Below are positions 28,306 through 37,766 of a DNA stretch of 64,000 bases, one piece after another; positions within the stretch are counted from its first letter, which is position 1; each line of letters begins with the position of its first letter. Origin of the DNA: Porphyromonas gingivicanis JCM 15907 (GTDB lineage: Bacteria > Bacteroidota > Bacteroidia > Bacteroidales > Porphyromonadaceae); the NCBI RefSeq assembly GCF_000614585.1, contig NZ_BAKX01000003.1, positions 186,001 to 250,000 on the forward strand. The letters are read 5' to 3'. The position numbers and the translations under genes were made by a program. A model generated the notes under the pieces. The model ran no database searches. It saw nothing but the letters and a program-made list of their open reading frames with translations, and was not told where the DNA came from.

Positions 28306-29627
28306 ATGCTATTGGTGGTTCTAATGAAAGCATTTCAGTTGATGCTTTCTTTTACATTGCTCGTTTTCGTGCATGAGTTGGGACATTTTCTTGCCGCACG
28401 TCTTTTTGGGGTACGTGTAGAACGCTTTTTTCTCTTCTTCGATATGGGGAAACCGTTACTACGATATAAGTCTTCCAGAAGTGGCACGGTGTATGGCATC
28501 GGTTGGTTGCCTCTCGGAGGGTATTGCTCTATGTCGGGGATGGTAGATGAGCGTTTTATTATGCATAATGAGAGTACGCATCCACAGGCGTATGAATTTC
28601 GAGCCAAACCTGCATGGCAACGCCTCATTATAATGATTGGAGGTATCGTCTTCAATCTTATTTTAGCTGTAATACTCTATACGGGCATCTCTTTCCATTG
28701 GGGCGACTATCGCCTATGGAGCGACCAAGTTTCCTCTGGAATGAGCTTCTCACCTACGGCACAGAAAGTCGGCTTTCAGGATAACGATATTATTCTGAGT
28801 GCAGATGGAAAGCGGTTGGATGTTTTTTCGGATGCGTTTTATCGTTCTGTAATCACTGCTCAACAGGTCAAAGTACTTCGCAATGGAGAAGAATTGACTA
28901 TCACTATTCCTGCTGATATGATGCAGAGAGTAATAAGTGATAAGGCTGGTTTGATGGGTGTACAAATTCCTTTTGTAATTGATAGTGTGCTTGCTCATTC
29001 GCCAGCCCAAAAGATCGGTCTTCTTAAGGGCGATCGTTTACTCCGAGTAGATAGCACCGAAATCAAAGATGCTGTAGATGCTCAGTTACTATTCAAAAAT
29101 GCTCCTATGGTGGAACGGGAGATAGTGGTGGCTCGAAACGATGAAGAGATTTACCTATCGATACAGCCCGATTCGGCAGGATATATAGGCGTTTCACTTT
29201 CTTCTATCAATGCCGTTTACCCCGTAGAAAAGGTTAAATACTCTATTGTAGAGTCCGTCCCTGCTGGTATTCGCAAGGCTTTGCGCACGTTGAAAAATTA
29301 TGTGGGCGATATGAAGTATGTCTTTACCAAAGAGGGAGCTTCACAGATGGGCGGTTTGCTTTCTATCGGTAATCTCTTCCCTAAAATGTTCGACTGGTAC
29401 AGCTTCTGGAGCATTACAGCTTTATTGTCAATTATTTTAGCCTTTATGAACTTCCTCCCTATCCCGATGCTTGATGGGGGTACATAATGTTTACTCTTTG
29501 GGAGATCATTACACACAGACGAGTGAGCGATAAGGCGATACTCAAAGCCAATAGAATAGGGCTGATTTTCTTATTACTTCTATTGCTTTATGCCAATGGG
29601 AACGACCTCCTTCGCGCTTTCTTTTGA
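28306..29627 (+). CDS. rseP: Site-2 membrane metalloprotease RseP, frame broken once
   Basis: About 440 residues after repair; the usual length. The zinc site HELGH is in the first membrane helix (about residues 24-28). A PDZ region spans about 200-270 (HSPAQKIGLLKGDRLLRV), and the third zinc ligand lies in the last core helix as NFLPIPMLDGG. Just there, at about 29481, the frame is lost; restoring one base (probably C, giving the family's DGGH) continues into a final helix and ends at 29627. It cleaves anti-sigma factors and signal peptides within the membrane. The stop overlaps the mutS2 start. An alternative start is 28324. Confidence 0.9.
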
Positions 29628-32185
29628 TGGAACAATCGTATATGAGTAAGCTAACCATTTATCCTCACTCTTTTGAAGAGAAAATAGGCTTCGATGCTAT
29701 ACGACTGCTTTTGAAAGAAAAGTCGCGCAGTCTTATGGGGCAAGAGGTTTTGCAGGAGTGGCAAGCTACTGCAGACCCCCAACAGCTCCAAGAAAGGCTT
29801 GAGCGTATGCGAGAGTTGCTCCTCATATTGGAGGAGAAAAAGGACATTCCTAACCTTGCTTTAGAAGATTTGAGAGCCAGTATAGAGTCTATCCGTCCAG
29901 AGGGAACGTATCTTTCCGAGGAGAAACTACCTCATTTGGCGTCTCTGATCAATCGAGTGGCTAATCTCTATTCCTTCTTAGGTTACCAAAAGAGAAATAT
30001 ACCCGAAGAAGAAGGAACTACTCCGACTCGCTTTCCTCACCTATTGACATTATTACCCGAAGGACTTTTACTTCCCGACATTAGTCGTCGCATTGAGGAG
30101 TTATTAGACCGATTTGGACGTATCAAGGATACCGCTTCGCCTGAGTTGGCTACCATAAGAAACGAAAGAGTACAGGTCGAAAGAAACATTAGTCGAGAGG
30201 TAAAGCGCATCTTAGCCTATGCCATAGAGCAGGGGTGGGCAGAAGAAGAGGCGCGCCCCACACTAAGAAATGGACATTCCGTAATACCAGTTACGCCTAC
30301 TTATAAGCGTTACTTAAAGGGTATTGTACACGACGAATCGAGTACTGGTAAAACTATTTTTATAGAACCCATAGAAATCGTTGAAGCCAACAACCGCATC
30401 CGTGAGTTAGATGTAGCAGAGCGACGAGAGATTATACGGATCCTCATTCAGCTATCCAATGCTATACGCCCTCATATCTCCTCTATTTTAGATATGTATC
30501 GTTTGGTGGGGCTTTTCGATGCACTCTTTTCCATGGCTCTTTTTGCCCAAGAGGAGCGAGCGGTCATTCCCAAACTTTTGCCCAAACCTTACCTTGATTG
30601 GTTGCAGGCACGTCACCCTGTTTTGCGTAGAACGTTAGAGACAGAGCATCGCTCTTTAGTACCCATAGACCTTTCTTTGCAAGCGCCTGAAGGGCGCATT
30701 TTGATTATATCAGGTCCCAATGCTGGGGGAAAGTCCGTTTGCCTCAAAACCTGTGCTATGCTCCAATATATGTTACAAATGGGGTTTCCTATACCTGTGC
30801 ATCCAGACTCTACCGCAGGGATTTTTTCAACCATAGCGGTAAATATAGGAGATGATCAATCGTTGGAAGATGATTTGAGTACATACAGCTCTCATTTGGT
30901 AAACATGAGGCGTTTTTGTGCCTTAGCTTCTCCTTCTTCTCTTCTCTTAATAGATGAGTTTGGGGCAGGTACAGAACCCGAATTGGGGGGAGCTATTGCC
31001 GAGTCTCTTTTGGAAGAATTCAACAAAGCAAAGAGTTTTGGACTCATAACTACCCATTACCGGAATCTAAAGCAGTATGCTACGGAACATGAGGGGGTTG
31101 TGAATGGGGCAATGCTCTACGATAGGGGGGAGATGCGTCCTCTGTTTAAGCTCTCGATAGGACACCCTGGAAGCTCTTTTGCCATAGAGATAGCCAAGAA
31201 ATCGGGATTACCAAAGGAGGTTATCGAGCATGCCTCGCTTTTGGTAGGTAAGGAACTTATTGACTCGGACAAATATGTTCAGGATATAGCGCGTGATAGG
31301 CGTTATTGGGAGCGTAAGAGAGAACTGGTGCGTAAAAGGGAGAAAGAACTTGAGGAAAGTATAGAGCGGTATCAAAAAGACTTGCTACAACTTCGTTCGT
31401 CAAAACAGCAAATTATACAAGAAGCCAGAGAGCAGGCGCAACGTCTTCTCAGCGAAAGCAATGCAAAAATAGAGCGTACCATTCGAGAGATTAAAGAGAG
31501 TGGTGCAGAGAGAGAGCGTACTCAAAAGGCGCGTCAGGCTTTGGAGAGCTTTTCGAAGGAGGGACTTCCTGCCATGGAGGCAGAGAACGCTGACAATAGT
31601 TCAGAACGCATAGAGAGGGAGATAAAACGCCTCGAAAAGAGAAATAAGCGCAAAGAGGAAAAACGTCTTAACCCTAAGCAGGAAAAGAGCATCACAGAGT
31701 CTCCAAATCCAACCAAAGAGAAACCTATCGAAGTGGGTTGCTGGGTTATTACCCCTAATGGTATAGAGGGAGAGGTCTTGGAGATAAGAGGAGCTTCTGC
31801 TTTGCTTGCCTTGGGTGGCACGATGCAGACCTCCGTTCCCCTTGTTCAACTTAAAAGAAGTAGCAAGGGTAAAGTTACTTCTCCAGCTCTTAAAGAGAAG
31901 AAGAGTAGCAATGTTACCGAACATTTGCACGAAAAAAAAGTACACTTCAAACAGGAGTTAGACCTCCGAGGTATGAGAGCTTTAGATGCCATGCAAGCAG
32001 TAGATTATTACCTCGATGAGGCCATACAGGTCGGTTGTCATCGGATACGCTTACTACATGGCACAGGTACAGGCGCACTACGCCAGAGCATACGTCAGTT
32101 GTTGGCAACACGTCCCTATGTCTTGCGCTATTATGACGAGGATGTACGATTGGGAGGAGCAGGTATTACTATTGTAGAATTGTGA
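29627..32185 (+). CDS. mutS2: MutS2-family ATPase/endonuclease
   Basis: About 852 residues. MutS-type core and clamp domains fill the N-terminal half. The ATPase has a P-loop ISGPNAGGKSVCLKT at about 363-377 and Walker B LLLIDEFGAGTEPELGG at about 442-458. A long coiled coil (about 560-650) follows, then a KOW-like segment and a C-terminal Smr domain (LDLRGMRALDAM, then LLHGTGTGALR). Family members suppress homologous recombination and, in some bacteria, rescue collided ribosomes. The ATG overlaps the rseP stop (TGATG); another ATG lies 15 bases downstream. Confidence 0.95.
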   Translation: MEQSYMSKLTIYPHSFEEKIGFDAIRLLLKEKSRSLMGQEVLQEWQATADPQQLQERLERMRELLLILEEKKDIPNLALEDLRASIESIRPEGTYLSEEKLPHLASLINRVANLYSFLGYQKRNIPEEEGTTPTRFPHLLTLLPEGLLLPDISRRIEELLDRFGRIKDTASPELATIRNERVQVERNISREVKRILAYAIEQGWAEEEARPTLRNGHSVIPVTPTYKRYLKGIVHDESSTGKTIFIEPIEIVEANNRIRELDVAERREIIRILIQLSNAIRPHISSILDMYRLVGLFDALFSMALFAQEERAVIPKLLPKPYLDWLQARHPVLRRTLETEHRSLVPIDLSLQAPEGRILIISGPNAGGKSVCLKTCAMLQYMLQMGFPIPVHPDSTAGIFSTIAVNIGDDQSLEDDLSTYSSHLVNMRRFCALASPSSLLLIDEFGAGTEPELGGAIAESLLEEFNKAKSFGLITTHYRNLKQYATEHEGVVNGAMLYDRGEMRPLFKLSIGHPGSSFAIEIAKKSGLPKEVIEHASLLVGKELIDSDKYVQDIARDRRYWERKRELVRKREKELEESIERYQKDLLQLRSSKQQIIQEAREQAQRLLSESNAKIERTIREIKESGAERERTQKARQALESFSKEGLPAMEAENADNSSERIEREIKRLEKRNKRKEEKRLNPKQEKSITESPNPTKEKPIEVGCWVITPNGIEGEVLEIRGASALLALGGTMQTSVPLVQLKRSSKGKVTSPALKEKKSSNVTEHLHEKKVHFKQELDLRGMRALDAMQAVDYYLDEAIQVGCHRIRLLHGTGTGALRQSIRQLLATRPYVLRYYDEDVRLGGAGITIVEL

Positions 32186-32186
32186 T

Positions 32187-32205
32187 ACACGCATTTGAAG
32201 CGTGT
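32187..32205 (+). terminator. Small hairpin after mutS2
   Basis: ACACGC and GCGTGT pair around a seven-base loop directly after the stop codon, followed by GCTATTTTC. The T-run is short, so termination is uncertain. Confidence 0.4.
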
Positions 32206-32225
32206 GCTATTTTCATGAGACGTCG

Positions 32226-32233
32226 TACCTTTG
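32226..32233 (+). promoter_or_regulatory. -7 promoter box for tyrS
   Basis: TACCTTTG, a perfect TAnnTTTG, 32 bases before the tyrS ATG. Confidence 0.6.
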
Positions 32234-32264
32234 TGGATAAATCATAACGAACATACATACGGTA

Positions 32265-33559
32265 ATGAATTCATTTGTAGAAGAGTTAAAGTGGCGTGGC
32301 ATGCTACACAACATAATGCCGGGCACAGAAGAACAATTGTCGAAAGAATTAACATCTGCTTACGTAGGTATTGACCCTACCGCAGATTCTCTGCATATAG
32401 GACATTTGGTGGGTGTGATGATGCTCCGCCATTTACAACGCTTCGGACATCGACCCATCGCTCTTCTGGGAGGTGCAACTGGTATGATTGGAGATCCCTC
32501 TATGAAGAGTGCAGAGCGCAAGCTATTAGATATAGAAACATTGCGTCATAATCAGGAGGCAATAGGGCGTCAGTTAGCTCGCTTTTTGGACTTCGATAGC
32601 CACCTTCCCAACGCTGCAAAGTTGGTCAATAACTATGACTGGATGTCGGAGTGGCGCTTCTTAGACTTTATCCGTGAGATAGGAAAGCATATTACCGTCA
32701 ACTATATGATGGCCAAAGACTCTGTCAAAAAGAGAATTGATGGACAGGATGGTGCGGGGCTCTCGTTTACGGAGTTTTCATACCAACTACTCCAAGGGTA
32801 TGATTTCCTCTACCTCTATCGTAATGAGGGTTGTCGTTTGCAGATGGGAGGTTCCGATCAGTGGGGCAATATTACCACGGGGACAGAATTAATCCGTCGT
32901 ATTGATGGGGGCGAAGCTTTGCGATTACCTGTCCTCTTATTACTAAGGCAGATGGCGGAAAGTTTGGAAAAACGGAAAAAGGCAATATCTGGCTCGATCG
33001 GCGCTACACTTCACCGTACACTTTCTATCAGTTCTGGCTCAATGTGAGCGATGATGATGCTGTACGTTACATCAAGATATTCACATTTTTGTCTAAAGAA
33101 GAAATTGAGACTCTAACAGAAGAGCATACTCAAGCTCCTCATAAGCGTATCTTGCAACGCAAGTTGGCAGAAGAGATGACCATATTGGTGCACAGCGAAG
33201 AGGATTACAAAGCAGCAGTCGAAGCTTCGGAGATACTTTTTGGTAATGGTACTGCCGAAGCATTGAAGAACCTACCCGAAGAACTTCTTTTAGCCGTAAT
33301 GGAGGGCGTTCCTCAGTTTACGATAACCCGAGAGGCTTTTGTCGCTTCGCCCAAGATGATAGACATTTGTACGGAGTTAGCTCCTATTTTTCCTTCAAAA
33401 GGAGAGCTTCGAAAACTCATAAAGAGCGGAGGAGTGAGCCTCAATAAGGAGAAGGTTGGCGATACAGAGTTGCTTCTTGGCGATGAATATCTTATCGCAG
33501 GGCGTTATCTATTGGTACAGAAAGGGAAGAAACAGTACTATTTGCTGACGGTTCAGTAA
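32265..33559 (+). CDS. tyrS: Tyrosyl-tRNA synthetase, frame broken once
   Basis: About 431 residues after repair, the normal length. Class I synthetase: HIGH-type motif [11 protein letters not shown] at about 38-48, tyrosine-binding YQLLQGYDF, and [13 protein letters not shown] near 200. The frame is lost near 32930; inserting one T gives [18 protein letters not shown], which contains the KMSKS-type loop KFGKTE required for catalysis. A C-terminal S4-like tRNA-binding domain ([18 protein letters not shown]) completes it. The gene is essential, so a base error is favoured. A promoter box at 32226 lies just upstream. Confidence 0.93.
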
Positions 33560-33585
33560 GAAGCTGTTTTTGCTACTATTTAATT

Positions 33586-34659
33586 ATGTCTAAGCAACTG
33601 ACTATCGTTATTGTTAATTACAAAGTACCCCATTTTGTAGTACAATGCCTCGATTCGGTTGCTAAGGCTATAGCTTCGCTCGATGCAGAGGTGTGGGTGG
33701 TGGATAATGCTTCGGAAGATGGTTCGGTAGAACTGCTTTCCGAAGCATTTCCTTGGTGTCATATCATTGCCAATAGAGATAATGTTGGTTTTGCGAGGGC
33801 TAATAATCAAGTCTTGAAGCAGGCTACTTCTAAGTATGTATTGCTCCTTAATCCTGATACTTTGATTGGAGAATCTACACTAAAAGAGTGTATCTCTTTT
33901 ATGGAAACCCATCCCGATGCAGGTGCTTTGGGCGTACGTATGATGGATGCACAGGGGACCTTTCTTCCAGAGAGTAAGAGGGGAGTTGTTACGCCTTTTG
34001 TTGCTTTCTGTAAGATGACCGGCTTGGGCAAGATGTTTCCACGGAGTGCATTTTTCAATCGCTACTATTTGGGGCATTTATCCGATGATGCTGTTTGTAA
34101 GGCGCCTATACTGGCTGGAGCTTTTATGTTTATGCGTCAAGAGGCAGTACAGAGTGCCAACTACCTTGATGAACGTTACTTTATGTACGGAGAAGATATC
34201 GACCTTTCTTATAGTATTTTGCAATGCGGTTACACCAATTACTACCTGCCCATACCAATACTGCACTATAAGGGTGAGAGCGAAAGTGCTTCGGCTCATC
34301 CTGAACGTTACTTAGAGGCGTTTTATGGTGCAATGGAGCTTTTTTATGATAAGTATTACCATTCTTCACGTCTGACTCGCTACTTGATGCGTTTGGTAGT
34401 TCGATGGCAAAAGAGTAGAGGGAAGAAGAGGTTGGTTAAGCGAAAGGAGGATTTGCCAACTCCTTTGCGATCTAAGCAGTGGTCTAAAGATGCGTTGGAA
34501 GCAGTCCCTCCAGGAAGTTCCATTATTATAGAGCGCATACAGTTTTCCTACGATTCCTTACTGGAGATTATCCGTTCTTTAGAGGGAAGAGGAATAACGG
34601 TTTTTATCTACGATTCTATCCGACAAGTTACGATAGCCCCTGGAGGCATTTACTCCTAA
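33586..34659 (+). CDS. Glycosyltransferase family 2 (rhamnosyltransferase-like)
   Basis: 357 residues. GT-A fold: LTIVIVNYKVPHFVVQCLDS at the N-terminus, VWVVDNASEDGS at about 43-54, and the DXD-type VLLLNPDTLI near 89. FMYGEDIDLSYSILQCGY at about 204-221 is the usual acceptor-side acid motif of Bacteroidetes family 2 enzymes resembling WbbL rhamnosyltransferases. The C-terminal 60 residues are an extra domain of unknown role. It follows tyrS after 26 bases. A dTDP-rhamnose synthesis gene (rfbD) lies 10 kb away and could supply a donor, but this link is inference. Confidence 0.87.
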   Translation: MSKQLTIVIVNYKVPHFVVQCLDSVAKAIASLDAEVWVVDNASEDGSVELLSEAFPWCHIIANRDNVGFARANNQVLKQATSKYVLLLNPDTLIGESTLKECISFMETHPDAGALGVRMMDAQGTFLPESKRGVVTPFVAFCKMTGLGKMFPRSAFFNRYYLGHLSDDAVCKAPILAGAFMFMRQEAVQSANYLDERYFMYGEDIDLSYSILQCGYTNYYLPIPILHYKGESESASAHPERYLEAFYGAMELFYDKYYHSSRLTRYLMRLVVRWQKSRGKKRLVKRKEDLPTPLRSKQWSKDALEAVPPGSSIIIERIQFSYDSLLEIIRSLEGRGITVFIYDSIRQVTIAPGGIYS

Positions 34660-34684
34660 TAAGATTCTTTCGACCTCACTCTCC

Positions 34685-34726
34685 AAAAGAGAACCTCCCT
34701 CGAGTTAGAAAACGAGAGAGGCTCTT
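34685..34726 (-). terminator. Intrinsic terminator of the candidate small RNA
   Basis: GAGAACCTCCCTCG pairs with CGAGAGAGGCTC around a ten-base loop with one bulge. On the minus strand it is followed by TTTT. It may also stop the plus-strand glycosyltransferase transcript. Confidence 0.6.
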
Positions 34727-34928
34727 GACGAATAAGGAAATAAATTGAAAGAGAGAAGAAAATATCACGACAACTCTGCTAAAAGAAGCAGATTATGTGT
34801 CTTTAACAGTTGGCTTACTCCGAACAGTGGTATGGTAAAACTGACCTTTGTGAAGATACTTTTTAACCTAACCTTTGCAACCGCTTATTGCAAGCTCTGA
34901 CGGGAACTTCCTGCCTGTTATTTTTTCT
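34685..34928 (-). ncRNA. Candidate structured small RNA, about 240 nt
   Basis: A minus-strand unit with its own promoter (box at 34935-34942) and a hairpin plus T-run at its end, but no reading frame and no gene downstream on that strand. Internal hairpins are visible: TTGCAA-TAAGCGG-TTGCAA near the 5' end and CTGCT/AGCAG farther on. The length and setting would suit a 6S-type RNA, but I cannot match a consensus, and the diagnostic segments of tmRNA, RNase P RNA and SRP RNA are not present. Its family is therefore left open. Confidence 0.4.
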
Positions 34929-34934
34929 ACGATG

Positions 34935-34965
34935 CAAAGGTAGTAAGGTGCAAAAAAGACAACAA
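34935..34965 (-). promoter_or_regulatory. Promoter of the candidate small RNA
   Basis: Minus-strand TACCTTTG (34935-34942) with TTG at 34963-34965, spaced by exactly 20 bases. This is one of the best two-part Bacteroidetes promoter matches in the window, yet no gene lies downstream on this strand. Confidence 0.6.
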
Positions 34966-35082
34966 TACCCTGAAATAGGCATTTTAATATACTTACCCTA
35001 ACAGATTATAGCGATAAAGAATATTTTTTAAGAGATAAATAGAAGTAGAGGGAGATATTTATGCTTATTGCGAGCCACGACT

Positions 35083-35735
35083 TCACTTTTTTCGGATAAG
35101 GGTAAGTCCATCTCTTAGAGGGAGTAAAACGACTTCCACCCGAGGGTCGGAAGCAATCTGTTCATTGAAATGTACAATACCTTGTGTCTGTGCATCTTTT
35201 GGGGTGGGTGTTTGTAGTACTTTACCATCCCAAAGAGTATTGTCGGCTATAATTAAAGCACCTGATGGTAGCTTGTCGATGAGCAATTCATAGTAAAGAG
35301 TATACTGTCGCTTATCGGCATCCATATAGATAAGTTGGAAAGAAACTTCTTCTAATAATGTGGGTAAAATCTCTTCAGCTTTGCCAATATGAAGGGTGAT
35401 ATGTTCCGAAAGAGAGGATTGAGTCAATGATCTGCGGATGAAGTCTTCCATTTCGTCATTGCGCTCTATGGTGTGTACACGTCCAGAAGAGTTAGAAGAG
35501 AGTCCCTCTGCTAAGCATAAAGTAGCGTAAGCAGTATAGGTGCCTATCTCTAAGATGTTTTTTGGTTGTGTCAAGGAGACCAGCATTTTGAGAAAACGCC
35601 CCTGCAAATGTCCAGAAAGCATACGAGGTTGCAGAAGATGCACCTGTGCCTCCCTTCTTAGATAGGAGAGTAGAGAAGCTCTTCTGAAGAATGCGCCTCT
35701 AAGTACTGTTCTAATTCTTCCGATTGTAACGACAT
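35083..35735 (-). CDS. SAM-dependent O-methyltransferase, frame broken once
   Basis: Class I methyltransferase of the catechol O-methyltransferase type. SAM-binding motif ILEIGTYTAYATLCLAEGL, then IYMDADKRQYTLYYE (metal-binding acid region) and LIIADNTLWDGKV (second metal ligand region). A frame beginning at 35644 looks complete but lacks the usual N-terminus. Reading up to ATG at 35735 restores it if one C is added near 35678: the residues become EEPSLLSYLRREAQVHLLQP, the expected family start, giving about 217 residues. The substrate is unknown. It follows pyk on the minus strand, with a terminator and a separate leader hairpin between them. Confidence 0.85.
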
Positions 35736-35747
35736 AGATAAGAAAGG

Positions 35748-35765
35748 AAACCTATTGATAGGTTT
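35748..35765 (-). promoter_or_regulatory. Leader hairpin before the O-methyltransferase
   Basis: AAACCTA and TAGGTTT form a perfect seven-base-pair stem with loop TTGA, ending 13 bases before the methyltransferase ATG. It could slow translation or stabilise the 5' end. Confidence 0.35.
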
Positions 35766-35768
35766 TAC

Positions 35769-35818
35769 AAAAAAGAGAGATGTGAGGGGTAATTTTCCTC
35801 TACGCTCTCTCTTTTTTA
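35769..35818 (-). terminator. Bidirectional-type terminator after pyk
   Basis: An A-rich arm with AAAAAAGAGAG and an arm CTCTCTCTTTTTT pair around an inner stem GAGG/CCTC. Either direction ends in a T-run. It stands 15 bases after the pyk stop on the minus strand. Confidence 0.7.
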
Positions 35819-35832
35819 TCTATTTCAGTTGT

Positions 35833-37257
35833 TTACTTTTGGCTTATCAGATTATGCACTGTGTCTATTTCCAAAGAGTTGGTAGAGCCATTTTTACCGA
35901 TATTACCACTCATATGAGCCACCTTATCTTCCATTGTGAGGTAGCCAGAGGCTACTAATTGCTCCAAAGCCTCAGTCAAGTTTTGGGGCATTCCCTTTTC
36001 GAGAGGAACGTATTTGGTTTTTACTCCATAGGAGAGCGATAGTTGTCTCGAAATAGGTTTTCGGTAGCAAACGGCATAAATGGGTACTCTGCCTCGAAAT
36101 GCAGCTAAGTACCGAGCTGTACGACCTGTATAGCTATCCGCAATAAGTGCCTTTACGTTGAGTTTAGTAATACTCTTTACTGCTTGTTTTGCCAAGAAGG
36201 CAGTGGTGGTTAGGTCGTCTCCCTCTATTGGCACTCTTATATCATTGGCTTCCAAACGAGTTTGCTCTGCTTCGTATATCACTCGGCTCATTGTTTGCAC
36301 TGCCTCTATGGCATACTTCCCGTAAGCAGTTTCTCCGCTCAACATAACCGCATCTGTACGATAGTAAATAGCATTAGCAATGTCTGTTACCTCCGCACGT
36401 GTGGGGCGAGGATTGGTAATCATTGAGTGTAGCATTTGTGTGGCAACGATGACGGGCTTTTTCTTCTCGATAGCTTTTCGTATTAGGTGGCGTTGTATTC
36501 CAGGTATTCTTTCAAAGGGGATTTCTATCCCTAAATCGCCTCGAGCTATCATAATACCCGATGCCACAGAAAGGATTTCGTCGATATTATCTACCCCTTC
36601 TTGATTTTCTATTTTAGCGATAATTTCGATGGAGCTGTTATAGGCATTCAAAATGCGTTGGATATCCAACACATCCTCTTTGGTACGCACGAAAGAGTGA
36701 GCGATGAAGTCAATTTCTTTACGGATAGCATACTCAATAAAGGAGAGGTCTTTCTTTGTGAGCGAGGGTAGTGGAATGTGTACATCGGGTATGTTCACAC
36801 TCTTGCGACTTTTTAGTTCTGCTTCGTTTTGTATGGTACACACAGCTTCTGTAAGCCCCACCTCCATCACCAAGAGTTCCAAATCTCCATCGTCAATCAA
36901 TATACGCATTCCCGGTTGGAGCACATTAATGATGTCAGGATAGGAGAGTGCAATCTGCTCGTGGGTTGTTAATTCATCGGGTGCTCCTCGAAGGATAACC
37001 TTCTCGCCAGCTTTGAATAGGATAGGGCTTTCACAAACAGTTGTTCTAATTTCTGGCCCCTTGGTGTCCATAAGAATACCTACGTAGGGATCTACGGCAC
37101 GGACATTATCGACTACCTTATTCATCCCTTCTGGAGTCATATGGGCTGTGTTCAAACGTACCACATTGACACCTGCATCAATTAGTGATTTGAGAAACTC
37201 TTTGTCGCAACGCTCGTCACTGATGGTTGCTACTATTTTGGTTAATTTTTGTGACAT
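35833..37257 (-). CDS. pyk: Pyruvate kinase
   Basis: 474 residues. The final step of glycolysis, making pyruvate and ATP from phosphoenolpyruvate. The active-site region MVARGDLG-equivalent is IMIARGDLGIEIPFERIP at about 235-252, preceded by IIAKIENQEGVDNIDEI (about 213-229), and VATQMLHSMITNPRPTRAEVTDIANAI follows in parts. The N-terminus (TKIVATISDERCDKEFLKSLIDAGVNVVRLNTAH) is typical. It begins two bases after the aroQ stop, so aroQ and pyk are co-transcribed. Intact. Confidence 0.97.
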   Translation of the reverse strand: MSQKLTKIVATISDERCDKEFLKSLIDAGVNVVRLNTAHMTPEGMNKVVDNVRAVDPYVGILMDTKGPEIRTTVCESPILFKAGEKVILRGAPDELTTHEQIALSYPDIINVLQPGMRILIDDGDLELLVMEVGLTEAVCTIQNEAELKSRKSVNIPDVHIPLPSLTKKDLSFIEYAIRKEIDFIAHSFVRTKEDVLDIQRILNAYNSSIEIIAKIENQEGVDNIDEILSVASGIMIARGDLGIEIPFERIPGIQRHLIRKAIEKKKPVIVATQMLHSMITNPRPTRAEVTDIANAIYYRTDAVMLSGETAYGKYAIEAVQTMSRVIYEAEQTRLEANDIRVPIEGDDLTTTAFLAKQAVKSITKLNVKALIADSYTGRTARYLAAFRGRVPIYAVCYRKPISRQLSLSYGVKTKYVPLEKGMPQNLTEALEQLVASGYLTMEDKVAHMSGNIGKNGSTNSLEIDTVHNLISQK

Positions 37258-37259
37258 AA

Positions 37260-37709
37260 TTATTGGGTAGATGATTGATTAAGTAAGGCAAGCACTGCTA
37301 AGTGATAACCATATAATCCCAAGCCAGAAATAGTGCCAGCTACTACGGGAGAGAGGTAAGAGTGATGCCTATATGCTTCACGAGCTGCGATATTACTGAT
37401 ATGAACCTCTATTACAGGGGTTTGTATAGAACGTACTGCATCGGAAAGAGCTATTGAGGTGTGTGTGTAGGCACCTGCATTGAGTACAATGCCTGTTACC
37501 TGCTCTTGCTCCAACTCCTGCAACCAATCAATGAGTACCCCTTCGTGATTGCTCTGTCGATGCTCCAATGTTATATTGGGAAACTGTCGTTTGAGCTCTT
37601 CTATCCATTCTGACAGGGAGGTCGTACCATATATATGAGGTTCGCGTATCCCTATTTTATTTAGGTTAGGACCATCTAAAATAACGATTCGTTGAGATCG
37701 CATTGCCAT
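37260..37709 (-). CDS. aroQ: Type II 3-dehydroquinate dehydratase
   Basis: 149 residues (147 if the second ATG at 37703 is used). It dehydrates 3-dehydroquinate in the shikimate pathway. ILDGPNLNKIGIREPHIYG near the N-terminus carries the catalytic lid tyrosine, LNAGAYTHTSIAL (about 80-92) the substrate site, and VIEVHISNIAAREAYRHHS (about 100-118) the catalytic histidine and arginine. It heads the aroQ-pyk pair on the minus strand, from a promoter box at 37730-37737. Confidence 0.96.
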   Translation of the reverse strand: MAMRSQRIVILDGPNLNKIGIREPHIYGTTSLSEWIEELKRQFPNITLEHRQSNHEGVLIDWLQELEQEQVTGIVLNAGAYTHTSIALSDAVRSIQTPVIEVHISNIAAREAYRHHSYLSPVVAGTISGLGLYGYHLAVLALLNQSSTQ

Positions 37710-37717
37710 ATTGCTCG

Positions 37718-37737
37718 TATCTTTGCTTACAAAGATA
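37718..37737. promoter_or_regulatory. Face-to-face promoter boxes for aroQ and xerD
   Basis: The bases TATCTTTG, four bases, CAAAGATA form a perfect inverted repeat of two -7 elements. The plus-strand box (37718-37725) would serve xerD and the minus-strand box (37730-37737) aroQ. Each transcript would start within or next to the other box. Confidence 0.55.
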
Positions 37738-37766
37738 AGGCTTTACCTTGAAAATATTTCTTTGCT

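Larger units (their letters stand above)
34660..35082. other. Convergent spacer of 423 bases
   Basis: Lies between the convergent ends of the glycosyltransferase and O-methyltransferase genes. It holds a minus-strand promoter and terminator pair that bracket a candidate small RNA; 34970-35082 shows nothing recognisable. Confidence 0.6.

Noticed and set aside
34685-34928. tmRNA, RNase P RNA or SRP RNA
   Set aside because: The diagnostic conserved segments of each are absent from the stretch.
35083-35643. A complete O-methyltransferase starting at 35643
   Set aside because: The conserved N-terminal helix lies upstream in another frame and is joined by adding one base, so the short version is an artefact.
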